From: Oerskovia flava
GTDB lineage: Bacteria > Actinomycetota > Actinomycetes > Actinomycetales > Cellulomonadaceae
Direction: 5' to 3'
Assembly (NCBI RefSeq): GCF_026163685.1
Contig: NZ_JAOXSR010000005.1
Coordinates: 222,351-286,350 of the forward strand
DNA: 64,000 nucleotides
The notes under the pieces are model-generated. The model saw nothing but the letters and a program-made list of their open reading frames with translations. It did not search any database and was not told the origin of the DNA. Positions within the stretch are counted from its first letter, which is position 1, and every line of letters starts with the position of its first letter. A program made the translations under genes and the position numbers. This document shows, piece by piece, positions 9,160-18,317 of the stretch.

Positions 9160-10200
9160 ATGACGACGAACGCCCCGTCCGGCTCCTCCTCCACCACGAC
9201 CTCCGGCCAGCCCGCGGACACGTCCCCCGCGCTGCGCCGGCTCGGTCGCTCCGGCCTGGCGGTCTCCGCCGTCGGCCTCGGGTGCAACAACCTGGGCCGG
9301 TCGAAGACCGCGACCGAGACCCTCGAGGGCACCCGCGCGCTCATCGACGCCGCGATCGAGGCCGGGGTGACGTTCTTCGACACCGCCGACGCGTACGGCG
9401 CCCGCCCGGGCCTGTCGGAGGAGCTCCTCGGCCAGGCGCTGGAAGGGCGGCGCGACGACGTCGTGGTGGCGACGAAGTTCGGGATGCCGATGCGGGGGGC
9501 CAACGGCGCGGACTTCCGGGCGCGCGGGTCCCGGCGCTACGTCGTGCGCGCGGTCGAGAGCTCGCTGCGCCGGCTGCGGACCGAGTGGATCGACCTGTAC
9601 CAGTACCACACGCCCGACGGACTGACCCCGGTCGACGAGACGCTCTCGGCGCTCGACGACCTGGTGCGCTCGGGCAAGGTCCGCTACGTCGGGCACTCGA
9701 ACCGTGCGGGCTGGCAGATCGCCGACGCCGAGCACACCGCACGCGCGCACGGCAGCGTGCGGTTCGTCTCGGCGCAGAACCAGTACAACCTCATCGACCG
9801 GGCGGCCGAGCTCGAGGTCCTGCCCGCCGCGCAGGCCTACGACCTGGGTGTCCTGCCGTACTTCCCGCTCGCGAACGGTCTGCTGACGGGCAAGTACGCG
9901 CACGGCGCGCGGCCCGACGACGGCCGGCTCGTCACGTCCAAGCCGCACCTCCTCGACACCGCGCCCTGGGAGGCGCTCGCCCGCCTGCACGCGTTCTGCG
10001 AGGTCCGGGAGATCACCGAGCTGCAGGTCGCGTTCGGGTGGCTCCTGGCCCAGCCCCAGGTCTCCAGCGTCATCGCGGGCGCGACGAAGCCCGAGCAGGT
10101 GCGGCAGAACGCGGCCGCCGCCGCGTGGGTGCCCTCCGCGCAGGACCTCGCCGAGCTCGACGACATCTTCCCGCCAGCCAGCAAGATCGCCCCGTTCTGA
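9160..10200 (+). CDS. aldo/keto reductase
   Basis: 346-residue NADPH-dependent oxidoreductase of the AKR superfamily (YghZ/YajO-like, TIM barrel). Visible are the strand-1 pattern LGRSGLAVSAVGLGCNNLG, the catalytic Asp and Tyr in FFDTADAYG (Tyr 79), the Lys in VVATKFG, the active-site His in YQYHTPD, and the C-terminal nucleotide-binding VIAGATKPEQV. The first 24 residues are Ser/Thr-rich and not conserved. Substrate unknown. Confidence 0.92.
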   Translation: MTTNAPSGSSSTTTSGQPADTSPALRRLGRSGLAVSAVGLGCNNLGRSKTATETLEGTRALIDAAIEAGVTFFDTADAYGARPGLSEELLGQALEGRRDDVVVATKFGMPMRGANGADFRARGSRRYVVRAVESSLRRLRTEWIDLYQYHTPDGLTPVDETLSALDDLVRSGKVRYVGHSNRAGWQIADAEHTARAHGSVRFVSAQNQYNLIDRAAELEVLPAAQAYDLGVLPYFPLANGLLTGKYAHGARPDDGRLVTSKPHLLDTAPWEALARLHAFCEVREITELQVAFGWLLAQPQVSSVIAGATKPEQVRQNAAAAAWVPSAQDLAELDDIFPPASKIAPF

Positions 10201-10320
10201 CCCGCCCCCTCCCCCTCTCCCTCCCACCACGCTTCCGCCGAGCATGCGGTGGGCGACCGCTCCCGGACGCTGACGGTCGCCGAGCGCATGGTCGGCGGGC
10301 GGCATCGGCATGGTGAGGCC

Positions 10321-10326
10321 TACCGT
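10321..10326 (+). promoter_or_regulatory. leaderless -10 box of the YjbR-family gene
   Basis: TACCGT, six bases before the ATG. Confidence 0.5.
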
Positions 10327-10332
10327 GGTGCC

Positions 10333-10728
10333 ATGGCCACGTGGGACGACGTCGGACGGGCAGCGCTCGTGCTCCCGGGCGCCTCGCAGAAGGCTCCGCA
10401 CGAGTGGGCCGTGCACGGCAAGGTCTTCGTCTGGGAGCGACCGCTGCGGCGCCGCGACCTCGACGAGCTCGGTGCCGCCGCACCCGACGGCCCGGTCGTC
10501 GCGTTCTACGTCGCCGACGAAGGGGAGAAGCTCGCCCTCGTCGGCGACGACTCCGGGGTCTTCTTCACCACGACACACTTCGTCGGCTACCCCGTGGTCC
10601 TCGCCCGCCTCGACGACCTCCCCGTCCCCGAGCTCGGCGACCTCGTGCGGGACGGCTGGCTCGCCCGTGCGCCGACGCGGCTCGCAGCGACCTACCTCGC
10701 CGCGACGGACGGTCCACAGACCGAGTAG
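10333..10728 (+). CDS. MmcQ/YjbR family DNA-binding protein
   Basis: 131-residue protein with the MmcQ/YjbR fold (CyaY-like). Family features are the N-terminal W-D-D...ALVLPGASQKAPHEWAVHGKVFVWERP and the C-terminal PVPELGDLVRDGWLARAPTRLA, where the last helix carries the conserved W-x-x-xAP. Proteins of this family bind DNA or act with unknown partners; no specific role can be given. It probably stands alone. Confidence 0.85.
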   Translation: MATWDDVGRAALVLPGASQKAPHEWAVHGKVFVWERPLRRRDLDELGAAAPDGPVVAFYVADEGEKLALVGDDSGVFFTTTHFVGYPVVLARLDDLPVPELGDLVRDGWLARAPTRLAATYLAATDGPQTE

Positions 10729-10773
10729 CGCTGGTCGATACCGCTGGTCAACGCCTCGTCCGCGGGCGGGACC

Positions 10774-10779
10774 TACCCT
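10774..10779 (+). promoter_or_regulatory. leaderless -10 box of the glycosylase-type gene
   Basis: TACCCT, six bases before the GTG; the intervening GGAGGG could alternatively serve as a ribosome binding site only if the start were further downstream. Confidence 0.5.
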
Positions 10780-10785
10780 GGAGGG

Positions 10786-11778
10786 GTGCCCCTGACCACC
10801 GCTCCCCTCGACGCGCCGACGTCCGGACCACCCGGACTCACCCCGCGCGCCGCCGACCGGACCGCCGACGCCGTCCTTCCCGCCGGCCGCTGGCAGGCGG
10901 TGGCCGCTGCCCACGCGGCGCGGGCGGACGAGCGCACCGCCGGGTGGCGTGAGCGCAAGGCGCGTGGGGCGACGCACGCCATCGAGGACTTCCTCTTCAC
11001 CTACTACCCCACCCGCCCGGCGCAGCTGCGCCGCTGGCACCCCGGCCCGGGGGTCGTGCTGGCGCCTCCGCCACCGGGACGGCCTGACGACCAGCACACC
11101 GCGTACGCCGAGCGCGCGGCCTGGCGGTGGACCGCGAGCACGCCGCACGGCATCACCCTCGACACGCGCGCGTTCCTCGCCGACCGCGGCGAGACGGTCG
11201 ACTACGTCCTGGACCTGCTCGAGCGCACGGCGGGCCGGCCGGCACAGTTCGGGTGCTTCGGGCTGCACGAGTGGGCGATGGTCTACCGCGACCGGGAGCA
11301 CGGCCGTGACCAGCGCCACCCGCTGCCGCTGCGGCTCGGCCACGCGGGCACCGACGAGGTCGTCGACTCCCACCCGGTGCGCTGCACGCACTTCGACGCG
11401 TTCCGCTTCTTCACCCCGCAGGCGACCGGTCTCAACCGGCTGCAGCCGACGCGTGCGACCCAGCCCGAGCTCGAGCAGCCGGGCTGCCTGCACGCCACGA
11501 TGGACCTGTACAAGTGGGCGCTCAAGCTCTCCCCCGCAGTCCCGGGCGACCTCCTGCTGGACTGCTTCGACCTGGCGCGCGACGTGCGGGTGGTCGACAT
11601 GCAGGCGAGCCCCTACGACGTCTCAGCGTACGGGCTCGCCCCGATCGCGATCGAGACGGCCGAGGGCAAGACCGCGTACGTCCGCGCGCAGCGCGAGTTC
11701 ACCGACCGGGGGGCGGTCCTGCGCAGCCGGCTCGGCGCCGTGTGCTCGGCGCTCGTCGCACGACGCACCGCCCTGTGA
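10786..11778 (+). CDS. actinobacterial protein annotated as 3-methyladenine DNA glycosylase
   Basis: 330-residue soluble protein with the conserved actinobacterial features WQAVAAAHAARAD, EDFLFTYYPTRPAQLRRWHPG and CFGLHEWAMVYR. This family is commonly labelled 3-methyladenine DNA glycosylase in databases. I see none of the motifs of the classical AlkA, Tag or AAG folds, so the label rests on annotation tradition and the enzymatic role is unproven. The GTG start is set by the -10 box six bases upstream. Its stop overlaps the start of the phosphotransferase gene (GTGA), so the two were coupled. Confidence 0.75.
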   Translation: MPLTTAPLDAPTSGPPGLTPRAADRTADAVLPAGRWQAVAAAHAARADERTAGWRERKARGATHAIEDFLFTYYPTRPAQLRRWHPGPGVVLAPPPPGRPDDQHTAYAERAAWRWTASTPHGITLDTRAFLADRGETVDYVLDLLERTAGRPAQFGCFGLHEWAMVYRDREHGRDQRHPLPLRLGHAGTDEVVDSHPVRCTHFDAFRFFTPQATGLNRLQPTRATQPELEQPGCLHATMDLYKWALKLSPAVPGDLLLDCFDLARDVRVVDMQASPYDVSAYGLAPIAIETAEGKTAYVRAQREFTDRGAVLRSRLGAVCSALVARRTAL

Positions 11779-12600
11779 GCAGGGTGCCGCTGGCGGCGAT
11801 CCCGACCGGTCACGTCCCGGTACCCGACGCCGTGGCGTCGCTCGCGGGCGACGGGCACGTGACCCCCGTGTGGCGCAACGAGCTCGGCGGGCTGACGTTC
11901 CGCGTCGAACCCGCGGCATCCGACGGGTCCGGCCCGACGCGGTACGTGAAGTGGGTCCCGGCGGGCACCCCCGAGATCGACCTGCGCGCGGAGGCCGGGC
12001 GCCTCGCCTGGGCGGGCGAGCACGTGCGCGTCCCGCGCGTCCTCGACGTGGGCGGCGACCCGGACGCGACCTGGCTGGTCACCGCCGCGATCGAGGCGCG
12101 CTCCGCCGTCGACCCGCGCTGGGTGGCCGACCCTGCCACCGCCGCGGCCGCCGTCGGGCAGGGCCTGCGCGTGCTGCACGACGCCGCACCCGCCGACGCC
12201 TGCCCGTACACCTGGAGCGCCGAGGACCGCGCCGCCCGGGCGCGCGCGGCGTGCCGCCGGCGACGGCGGCCCCGAGCGCTGGTCCGACGAGCACGCACGG
12301 CTGGGTGCCGACGAGGCGTATGCCCGGATCGGTGACCCGCCACCCGTCGACCGCCTCGTGGTGTGCCACGGGGACGCCTGCGTCCCCAACACGCTGCTGC
12401 ACGACGACGGCACGTTCGCCGCGCACGTGGACCTGGGCTCGCTCGGGGTCGCCGACCGGTGGGCCGATCTCGCCGTGGCCGCCTGGAGCACCGAGTGGAA
12501 CTACGGGCCCGGGTACGACGGGATCGTCTACGCCGCCTACGGCGTCGCGCCGGACCCCGAGCGGATCGCGTACTACCGGCTGCTGTGGGACCTCGGCTGA
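11775..12600 (+). pseudogene. aminoglycoside phosphotransferase-like gene with a frameshift
   Basis: Two adjacent frames together make one APH(3')-type kinase of about 275 residues. The first frame (from the GTG at 11775) gives the N lobe, including FRVEPAASDG...RYVKWVP with the ATP-binding Lys region, up to YTWSAEDRAARARA. It then runs into a stop at 12335. From about 12241 the next frame continues with GDGGPERWSDEHARLG and VVCHGDACVPNTLL, the catalytic HGDxxxxN, then HVDLGSLGVADR, and ends at 12600. The total length has one base too many, so one inserted base (or two deleted) near 12240-12262, in a GCGCGCGCGG run, explains the break. It may be a true lesion or a sequencing error in GC-rich DNA. 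It overlaps the upstream gene by four bases. Confidence 0.8.
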
Positions 12601-12621
12601 GGCGAGTGCGCCTCGCCGAGG
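12591..12621. terminator. bidirectional hairpin between convergent genes
   Basis: CCTCGGC-T-GAGGCG, loop AGTG, CGCCTC-GCCGAGG: a 13-bp stem with one bulged T, overlapping the stop codon of the phosphotransferase gene and facing the end of the symporter gene. Confidence 0.6.
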
Positions 12622-12631
12622 TCCCGCCGCG

Positions 12632-14080
12632 TCAGACAGGCGTGCGCGCGTCCTCCGCCTGCGGCGCCCACACGTCGCCCGGCAGCTCGCCGGGCAGGTA
12701 GGGGTTGCCGCTCCCGACGAAGCGGTCGTCGCGCCCCTCCTTGCGCATGACCTCGAAGTCCTTCAGCGCACCGAAGGCCCAGCGGCCCAGGAGCATGATC
12801 GCGACGAGGTTGACCATCGCCATGCCCGCCATCGCCACGTCCGCGAGCGCCCACACCGCGTTGAGCTCGAGCAGGGACCCGATCCCGACCGCCGCGAGGA
12901 CGAGGGTGCGCAGCGCGGTCAGCGCACGCCCCCGGATGCCGAGGTAGGCGAGGTTGACGTCGGCGTACGAGTAGTTGCCGAGGATGGACGAGAACGCGAA
13001 CACGAAGATCAGGAGCGTCATGGGCAGGGTCGTCCATGTGCCGAGCTGTGCCGAGACGGACGCGAGGGTTAGCGCCGCGCCCTCGGCGACCGGCTCGACC
13101 CCCGGCTCGTAGACGCCGGAGATGAGCACGATGAACGCGGTCGCGGAGCACACGAGCATCGTGTCGACGAACACGCCGATGGACTGGATGAGTCCCTGCT
13201 TGGCGGGGTGGGAGGTCGTCGCGGTCGCGGCGATGTTCGGGGCGCTGCCCATGCCGGCCTCGTTGGAGAACAGGCCGCGCTTCACACCGTTGAGCATCGC
13301 GGCGAGGATGCCGCCCGTCGTGCCGGCGAGCGCCTCGTCGAGGCCGAACGCGCCGGCGAAGATCTGGCCGATCACGGTGGGGATCTCGCCGACGTTGAGC
13401 GCGATGACGACGAGCGCGAGGAGGATGTACAGGCCCGCCATGACGGGCAGGATGATCTCGGCGACCTTCGCGACCCGGCGCACGCCGCCGTAGAGCACGG
13501 GTGCCGCGAGGATCATGAGGAAGACCGCCATCCACCCCTGGTTGACCGAGTACGACGTCGAGAACGTCGTGGCGATCGTGTTGGCCTGCACCATGTTGAA
13601 CGCGAAGCCGAAGGCGAAGATCAGCAGGAGGGCGAAGACGACGCCCCAGCGACGCGATCCCAGGCCGCGCTGGATGTAGTAGGCGGGCCCGCCGCGGTAG
13701 GAGCCGTCCGCCGCGCGGACCTTGAACATCTGCGCGAGCGTCGCCTCGATGAAGGCCGTCGCCATCCCGACCGCGGCCACGACCCACATCCAGAAGATCG
13801 CGCCGGGCCCGCCCAGGACGAGCGCGATCGCGACACCCGCGATGTTGCCCGTGCCGACGCGCGACGCGAGCCCGACGCAGAAGGCCTGGAAGGAGGAGAT
13901 CCCCTCCCCCGCGCCGGAGCGGGAGCTGCCGACCGCCTTGATCATGGCCGGGAACATCCGGACCTGCACGAACCGCGAGCGGATCGTGAAGTACAGGCCC
14001 GCGCCGATCAGGAGGTAGACGAGCACGTAGGTGTAGAGGCCGTCGCTCAGCCAGTTGATCGCGTCCTCGATGGGTCCCAT
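12632..14080 (-). CDS. alanine/glycine:cation symporter family protein (AGCS)
   Basis: 482-residue membrane protein with about ten or eleven transmembrane segments. It carries the AGCS signature SRVGTGNIAGVAIALVLGGPG and the later GLFSNEAGMGSAPNIAATA, both part of the amino-acid and sodium binding core. Family members import alanine or glycine with Na+. The ATG at 14080 is preceded by GAAGGAG. It is convergent with the broken phosphotransferase gene and divergent from the helicase gene. Confidence 0.93.
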   Translation of the reverse strand: MGPIEDAINWLSDGLYTYVLVYLLIGAGLYFTIRSRFVQVRMFPAMIKAVGSSRSGAGEGISSFQAFCVGLASRVGTGNIAGVAIALVLGGPGAIFWMWVVAAVGMATAFIEATLAQMFKVRAADGSYRGGPAYYIQRGLGSRRWGVVFALLLIFAFGFAFNMVQANTIATTFSTSYSVNQGWMAVFLMILAAPVLYGGVRRVAKVAEIILPVMAGLYILLALVVIALNVGEIPTVIGQIFAGAFGLDEALAGTTGGILAAMLNGVKRGLFSNEAGMGSAPNIAATATTSHPAKQGLIQSIGVFVDTMLVCSATAFIVLISGVYEPGVEPVAEGAALTLASVSAQLGTWTTLPMTLLIFVFAFSSILGNYSYADVNLAYLGIRGRALTALRTLVLAAVGIGSLLELNAVWALADVAMAGMAMVNLVAIMLLGRWAFGALKDFEVMRKEGRDDRFVGSGNPYLPGELPGDVWAPQAEDARTPV

Positions 14081-14193
14081 CGCCGGCTCCTTCGTCGCGC
14101 CCTCGTGCTGTCGCCGTCGCCGGCCTTGAAGGAGAACGTAGAGGAGCCGGCCGGGTACCGCCAGGCCGGAAGCCGGACCTGGGATGATGGACC

Positions 14194-16851
14194 GTGATGA
14201 GCACCACGACCGGGACCGCCGCCTCCCTCCTCGCCCACGTCCCCGCGCCGACGGGTTCCGACCCCGACCCCGACGCCCTCTACGAGGGGTTCTCGACGTG
14301 GGCCACCGAGCAGGGTCTCGAGCTCTACCCGCACCAGAGCGAGGCCGTCATCGAGCTCGTCACGGGCTCGCACGTGATCCTCTCGACGCCGACGGGGTCG
14401 GGCAAGTCGCTGGTGGCGATCGGTGCGCAGTTCGCGGCGCTCGCCGCCCACCGCGCCGGCCGCGGGGGGCGGACGTACTACACGGCGCCGCTCAAGGCGC
14501 TCGTGAGCGAGAAGTTCTTCGCGCTCGTGGCCGCGTTCGGCTCGAAGAACGTCGGCATGATGACGGGCGACTCCGCGGTGAACCCGGACGCCCCGATCAT
14601 CTGCTGCACGGCCGAGATCCTCGCGAACATCGCGCTGCGCGACGGCGGCACCCGGGCCGGTGAGGACGCCGTCGCCCAGGTGGTCATGGACGAGTTCCAC
14701 TTCTACGCCGACCCGCAGCGCGGCTGGGCGTGGCAGGTGCCGCTCCTGGAGCTGCCGAACACCCAGTTCCTGCTGATGTCCGCGACCCTCGGCGACACGA
14801 CGATGTTCGAGGAGGACCTCGAGCGGCGCAGCGGCCGGCCCGTCGCGGTGGTGAGCAGCGCGCAGCGGCCGGTGCCGCTGCACTTCAGCTACGTCGTCGA
14901 ACCGCTCACGGAGGTCATCGAGGAGCTGGTCACGACGCACCGCGCCCCGGTGTACGTCGTGCACTTCACGCAGAAGGACGCCGTCGAGCGGGCGCAGGCG
15001 ATGCTGAGCATGAACGTCGCGACGCGCGCCGAGAAGGACGCGATCGTCGCTGAGCTGGGCGACTTCCACTTCGGCACGGGCTTCGGCAAGACGCTCAGCA
15101 AGTTCCTTCGCCACGGGGTCGGCGTGCACCACGCGGGCATGCTGCCCAAGTACCGCCGCGTCGTCGAGCGCCTCACCCAGGCCGGTCTGCTCAAGGTGGT
15201 CTGCGGGACGGACACCCTCGGTGTGGGGATCAACGTCCCGATCCGCACAGTCCTGCTCACGAGCCTCGTGAAGTACGACGGCGAGCGCATGCGCCACCTC
15301 ACGGCGCGCGAGTTCCACCAGATCTCCGGCCGGGCCGGGCGCGCGGGGTACGACACCGTCGGCGAGGTCCTCGTCATGGCGCCCGAGCACGTCATCGAGA
15401 ACCGCAAGCAGCTCGCCAAGGCGGGCGACGACCCGAAGAAGCTCAAGAAGATCGTCCGCAAGAAGGCGCCGCAGGGCTCGGTCAACTGGACGGACGCCAC
15501 GTACGAGCGCCTGCGCGACGCCGACCCCGAGCCGCTGACGAGCCACTTCACCGTGAACCACGCCATGGTCCTCAACGTCCTCGCCCGCTCGGGGCGCGGC
15601 GAGGACCCCGTCGCGGCGATGCGCCACCTGCTCACCGCGAACCACGACACCGACGGCCAGCGCGAGCAGCACGTGCGCCAGGTCTTCCGGATCTACCGGT
15701 CGCTGCGCATCGCCGGGATCGTGGAGAAGACCCGCGAGGCCGACCCTGCCGCACCCGGCGGCTTCCGTCCGGGGGTGCGCCTGACCGTGGACCTCCCCCG
15801 CGACTTCGCGCTCAACCAGCCGCTGTCGCCGTTCGCCCTGGCCGCCCTCGACCTGCTGGACGTCGAGAGCGCGACGCACGCGACCGACGTCGTCTCCGTC
15901 ATCGAGGCCACCCTCTCCGACCCGCGCCAGGTCCTCATGGCCCAGCAGAACAAGGCCCGCGGCGAGGCCGTCGCCGCGATGAAGGCCGAGGGGTACGAGT
16001 ACGAGGAGCGGATGGAGGTGCTGGAGGGCGTCACGTGGCCGCGGCCGCTCGCCGACGTGCTCGAACCCGCGTTCGTGCTCTACAAGCGCACGAACCCGTG
16101 GGTCGCGGACGCCGAGCTCTCCCCCAAGTCCGTCGTCCGGGACATGGTCGAGCGGGCCATGACATTCTCCGAGTTCGTCTCGGTCTACGGGCTCGAGCGG
16201 ACCGAGGGCGTCGTCCTGCGCTACCTCGCCGACGCATACCGGGCGATGCGGCAGACCGTCTCCGAGGAGCACCGCACCGAGGAGGTCCACGAGATCACCG
16301 AGTGGCTGGGCGAGCTGGTGCGCGGGACCGACTCGTCGCTGCTGGACGAGTGGGAGCGCCTGGCGCACCCGGTCGACGACGACGCGGACGACGAGACCGG
16401 CGACGGGCCGCTGTCGGGCGCGGGCGCCGAGGCGCCCGTCCGGCCTGTCACCGGCAACCCGCGCTCCTTCCGCCGCCTCGTGCGCAACGCCCTGTTCCGG
16501 CGTGTCGAGCTCGCCGCGCGGGAGGACTACGCGGCCCTCGCCGCGCTCGACGGCGCGGCCGGCTGGGACGCCGACGCGTGGGGCGACGCGCTCGACCCGC
16601 TGTTCGACGCCCAGGGCGACGACGCGATCGGCATCGGGCCCGACGCCCGCTCGTCCGCGCTCGTGCAGGTCGTCGAGTCCGGCACGGCGCCGGGCGGGCA
16701 CGAGGTCGCGCCCGGCACCTGGTTCGTCCGGCAGGTGCTCGACGACCCGGCCGGCGACCACGACTGGGCCATCACCGCCGTCGTCGACCTGGCGGCGAGC
16801 GACGAGGCCGGGGCGGCCGTCGTCACGGTGGTCGGCGTCGGGCCGATGTGA
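14194..16851 (+). CDS. DEAD/DEAH box helicase with C-terminal DUF3516
   Basis: 885-residue superfamily 2 helicase of the Ski2-like type. Motif I is LSTPTGSGKS (residues 63-72), motif Ia TAPLKALVSEK, motif II DEFH (166-169, a DEVH variant), motif III LMSATLGD, then the C-terminal RecA lobe with VGVHHAGMLPKYR, VCGTDTLGVGINVPIRTVLL and QISGRAGRAGYD (motif VI). From about residue 430 onward follows the actinobacterial DUF3516 region. RNA or DNA unwinding is expected; the biological target is unknown. Start: GTG 14194 or ATG 14197. A GATGAT box ends five bases before the GTG, which slightly favours GTG with a leaderless message. Confidence 0.92.
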   Translation: MMSTTTGTAASLLAHVPAPTGSDPDPDALYEGFSTWATEQGLELYPHQSEAVIELVTGSHVILSTPTGSGKSLVAIGAQFAALAAHRAGRGGRTYYTAPLKALVSEKFFALVAAFGSKNVGMMTGDSAVNPDAPIICCTAEILANIALRDGGTRAGEDAVAQVVMDEFHFYADPQRGWAWQVPLLELPNTQFLLMSATLGDTTMFEEDLERRSGRPVAVVSSAQRPVPLHFSYVVEPLTEVIEELVTTHRAPVYVVHFTQKDAVERAQAMLSMNVATRAEKDAIVAELGDFHFGTGFGKTLSKFLRHGVGVHHAGMLPKYRRVVERLTQAGLLKVVCGTDTLGVGINVPIRTVLLTSLVKYDGERMRHLTAREFHQISGRAGRAGYDTVGEVLVMAPEHVIENRKQLAKAGDDPKKLKKIVRKKAPQGSVNWTDATYERLRDADPEPLTSHFTVNHAMVLNVLARSGRGEDPVAAMRHLLTANHDTDGQREQHVRQVFRIYRSLRIAGIVEKTREADPAAPGGFRPGVRLTVDLPRDFALNQPLSPFALAALDLLDVESATHATDVVSVIEATLSDPRQVLMAQQNKARGEAVAAMKAEGYEYEERMEVLEGVTWPRPLADVLEPAFVLYKRTNPWVADAELSPKSVVRDMVERAMTFSEFVSVYGLERTEGVVLRYLADAYRAMRQTVSEEHRTEEVHEITEWLGELVRGTDSSLLDEWERLAHPVDDDADDETGDGPLSGAGAEAPVRPVTGNPRSFRRLVRNALFRRVELAAREDYAALAALDGAAGWDADAWGDALDPLFDAQGDDAIGIGPDARSSALVQVVESGTAPGGHEVAPGTWFVRQVLDDPAGDHDWAITAVVDLAASDEAGAAVVTVVGVGPM

Positions 16852-16894
16852 CGGTGCGTGCCAGGTGACACGTCCCCTTCGGTGAGCGTCCTCG

Positions 16895-17626
16895 TCACAG
16901 CCCCGTGAGGCCGCGCACCAGGGTCGCGGTGCCGCCGACGTAGGCGAGGACGACGAGCACGGTGCGCATCGTGCGGACGGACAGGTACGGCGCGAGGCGG
17001 TCGCCCGCGACGATCCCGACCAGGCAGGCGGCGCCCAGCAGCACCCACACCGTCGTCGGCAGGGACGGGAGCGCGGCGGGAGTCAGGAGCAGCTTGGCGA
17101 CCACCGACGCGGACGCGACCGTGACGAAGTACGGCTGGATCGTCGCCGCGAACGAGCGCGGGTCCCACCGGGACGCGACCGCGTACACCGCGACGGCCGG
17201 TCCGCCGGTCCCCGCGGCGACGCTCATCGCGCCGCTCAGGAGACCGGCGGTGATGCCGGCCCCGGGCCCCTGCGCGCTCGGCGCCCGGCCGGCGAGCAGC
17301 GAGACAGTCATCCCGAGGACCACCAGCGCGCCGACGACGACCTCCGTCCCCGCGGTCGGCAGCTCGTCGAGGACGAGTGCCCCGAGCGCAACCCCGACCA
17401 GGGCCGGCGGCGCGAGGAGCGCGTAGCGCCGCCAGTCGATCCCGCGGCGCAACCGCCAGCAGATGACGAGCGAGCTGAGCGCGCCGCAGACGTTGACGAG
17501 CAGGACCCCCGGCAGCGGGCCGAGGAGGAGCACGACGAAGGGTCCGACGACGAGCGCGAAGCCCATGCCCGTGAGGCGTTGCAGGGCGGCGCCGAGCAGG
17601 ACGAGGGCGAGCAGCAGGATGACCAT
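16895..17626 (-). CDS. sulfite exporter TauE/SafE family protein
   Basis: 243-residue membrane protein with about eight helices, of the TauE/SafE (DUF81) family of anion permeases. The conserved repeats are visible as LTGMGFALVVGPFVVLLLGP and, in the second half, GLLSGAMSVAAGTGGPAVAVYAV. The ATG at 17626 is chosen because the first helix (MVILLLALVLLG) begins there; the open frame continues upstream into sequence without membrane character. Substrate unknown. It is divergent from ybaK; ACGGTA at 17636-17641 (TACCGT on the minus strand) may be its -10 box, nine bases upstream. Confidence 0.88.
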   Translation of the reverse strand: MVILLLALVLLGAALQRLTGMGFALVVGPFVVLLLGPLPGVLLVNVCGALSSLVICWRLRRGIDWRRYALLAPPALVGVALGALVLDELPTAGTEVVVGALVVLGMTVSLLAGRAPSAQGPGAGITAGLLSGAMSVAAGTGGPAVAVYAVASRWDPRSFAATIQPYFVTVASASVVAKLLLTPAALPSLPTTVWVLLGAACLVGIVAGDRLAPYLSVRTMRTVLVVLAYVGGTATLVRGLTGL

Positions 17627-17672
17627 GGCCCCACCACGGTAGGCGAGCCACCGCCCCGCGCCCGCCGTGCGG

Positions 17673-17678
17673 CACAAT
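17673..17678 (+). promoter_or_regulatory. leaderless -10 box of ybaK
   Basis: CACAAT, six bases before the GTG at 17685; this supports that GTG over the in-frame GTG at 17667. Confidence 0.55.
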
Positions 17679-17684
17679 CGCCTC

Positions 17685-18233
17685 GTGGCCAAGAAGCAGA
17701 AGACGGGCGCGCACGCCGGGACCCCCGCCGTCGTCGCCCTCACCGCGGCCGGGGTCCCGCACACCCTGCACCCCTACGAGCACGACCCGACGTCCGAGGT
17801 CGGCTACGGCCTGGAGGCCGCCGCCGCGATCGGCGTCGAGCCGGCCCAGGTCTTCAAGACGCTCGTCGCGAGCGTCGAGGGGAACCTCGTGGTGGGGATC
17901 GTCCCGGTCGACCGGATGCTCGACCTCAAGGCGCTCGCGCAGGCGGTCGGGGCGAAGAAGGCGACCCTGGCCGACCAGGCTGCCGCTGAGCGCGCCACGG
18001 GGTACGTCGTCGGCGGGATCTCACCGCTCGGCCAGCGCCAGCGCCTGCGGACGGTGCTCGACGCCTCGGCGGGCGACCACGACGTCGTCTACGTCTCGGG
18101 CGGGCGGCGCGGGCTCGACGTCGGGCTCGCCCCCGCCGACCTCGTCCGCCTCACCGGCGCGGTCACGGCCCCCGTCGCCCGCCCCACGAGAGAGAACCCC
18201 GAGCGCGAGGTAGAACCCCGGTCGCCGAGGTAG
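17685..18233 (+). CDS. ybaK: Cys-tRNA(Pro) deacylase YbaK/EbsC family
   Basis: 182-residue YbaK-type editing enzyme that removes Cys from misacylated tRNA(Pro). It shows the family pattern GVPHTLHPYEHDP, QVFKTLVASVEG (the conserved Lys of the active site), VPVDRMLDLKALAQAVGAKKATLAD and YVVGGISPLGQ. Usual members end at about 160 residues. Here the last 17 or so residues (RPTRENPEREVEPRSPR) are encoded by the palindromic repeat element at 18194-18298, which also supplies the stop codon. The C-terminal tail therefore looks acquired by insertion of that element. The gene is convergent with yccF. Confidence 0.92.
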   Translation: MAKKQKTGAHAGTPAVVALTAAGVPHTLHPYEHDPTSEVGYGLEAAAAIGVEPAQVFKTLVASVEGNLVVGIVPVDRMLDLKALAQAVGAKKATLADQAAAERATGYVVGGISPLGQRQRLRTVLDASAGDHDVVYVSGGRRGLDVGLAPADLVRLTGAVTAPVARPTRENPEREVEPRSPR

Positions 18234-18298
18234 AACTCCAGTGGCGCACTGGAGTTCTACCTCGGCGACTGAGGTTCTGTCTCGCGCCACAGGGGTTC
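18194..18298. repeat. long palindromic element at the end of ybaK
   Basis: Perfect 21-bp inverted repeat at 18222-18242 and 18248-18268 around the loop GGCGC, extended by a G-C pair at 18221/18269. Further matched blocks lie outside: AGAACC (18212-18217) with GGTTCT (18273-18278), GCGCGAG (18203-18209) with CTCGCGC (18281-18287) and GAACCCC (18194-18200) with GGGGTTC (18292-18298). The word GAGGTAGAAC occurs twice on the left side. The whole could fold into a cruciform or RNA hairpin of about 100 bases between convergent genes, acting as a two-way terminator. Its size and internal repetition also fit a small palindromic repeat element. Confidence 0.8.
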
Positions 18299-18317
18299 CA
18301 CCCCGGCCACCCGGGGC

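Noticed and set aside
12240..12262. Programmed frameshift in the phosphotransferase gene
   Set aside because: No slippery heptamer, stem or stop context was recognised, and this kinase family is not known for recoding.
13208..14197. Long plus-strand frame antisense to the AGCS symporter
   Set aside because: Its product is a charged, low-complexity Asp/Arg/His-rich chain without family motifs.
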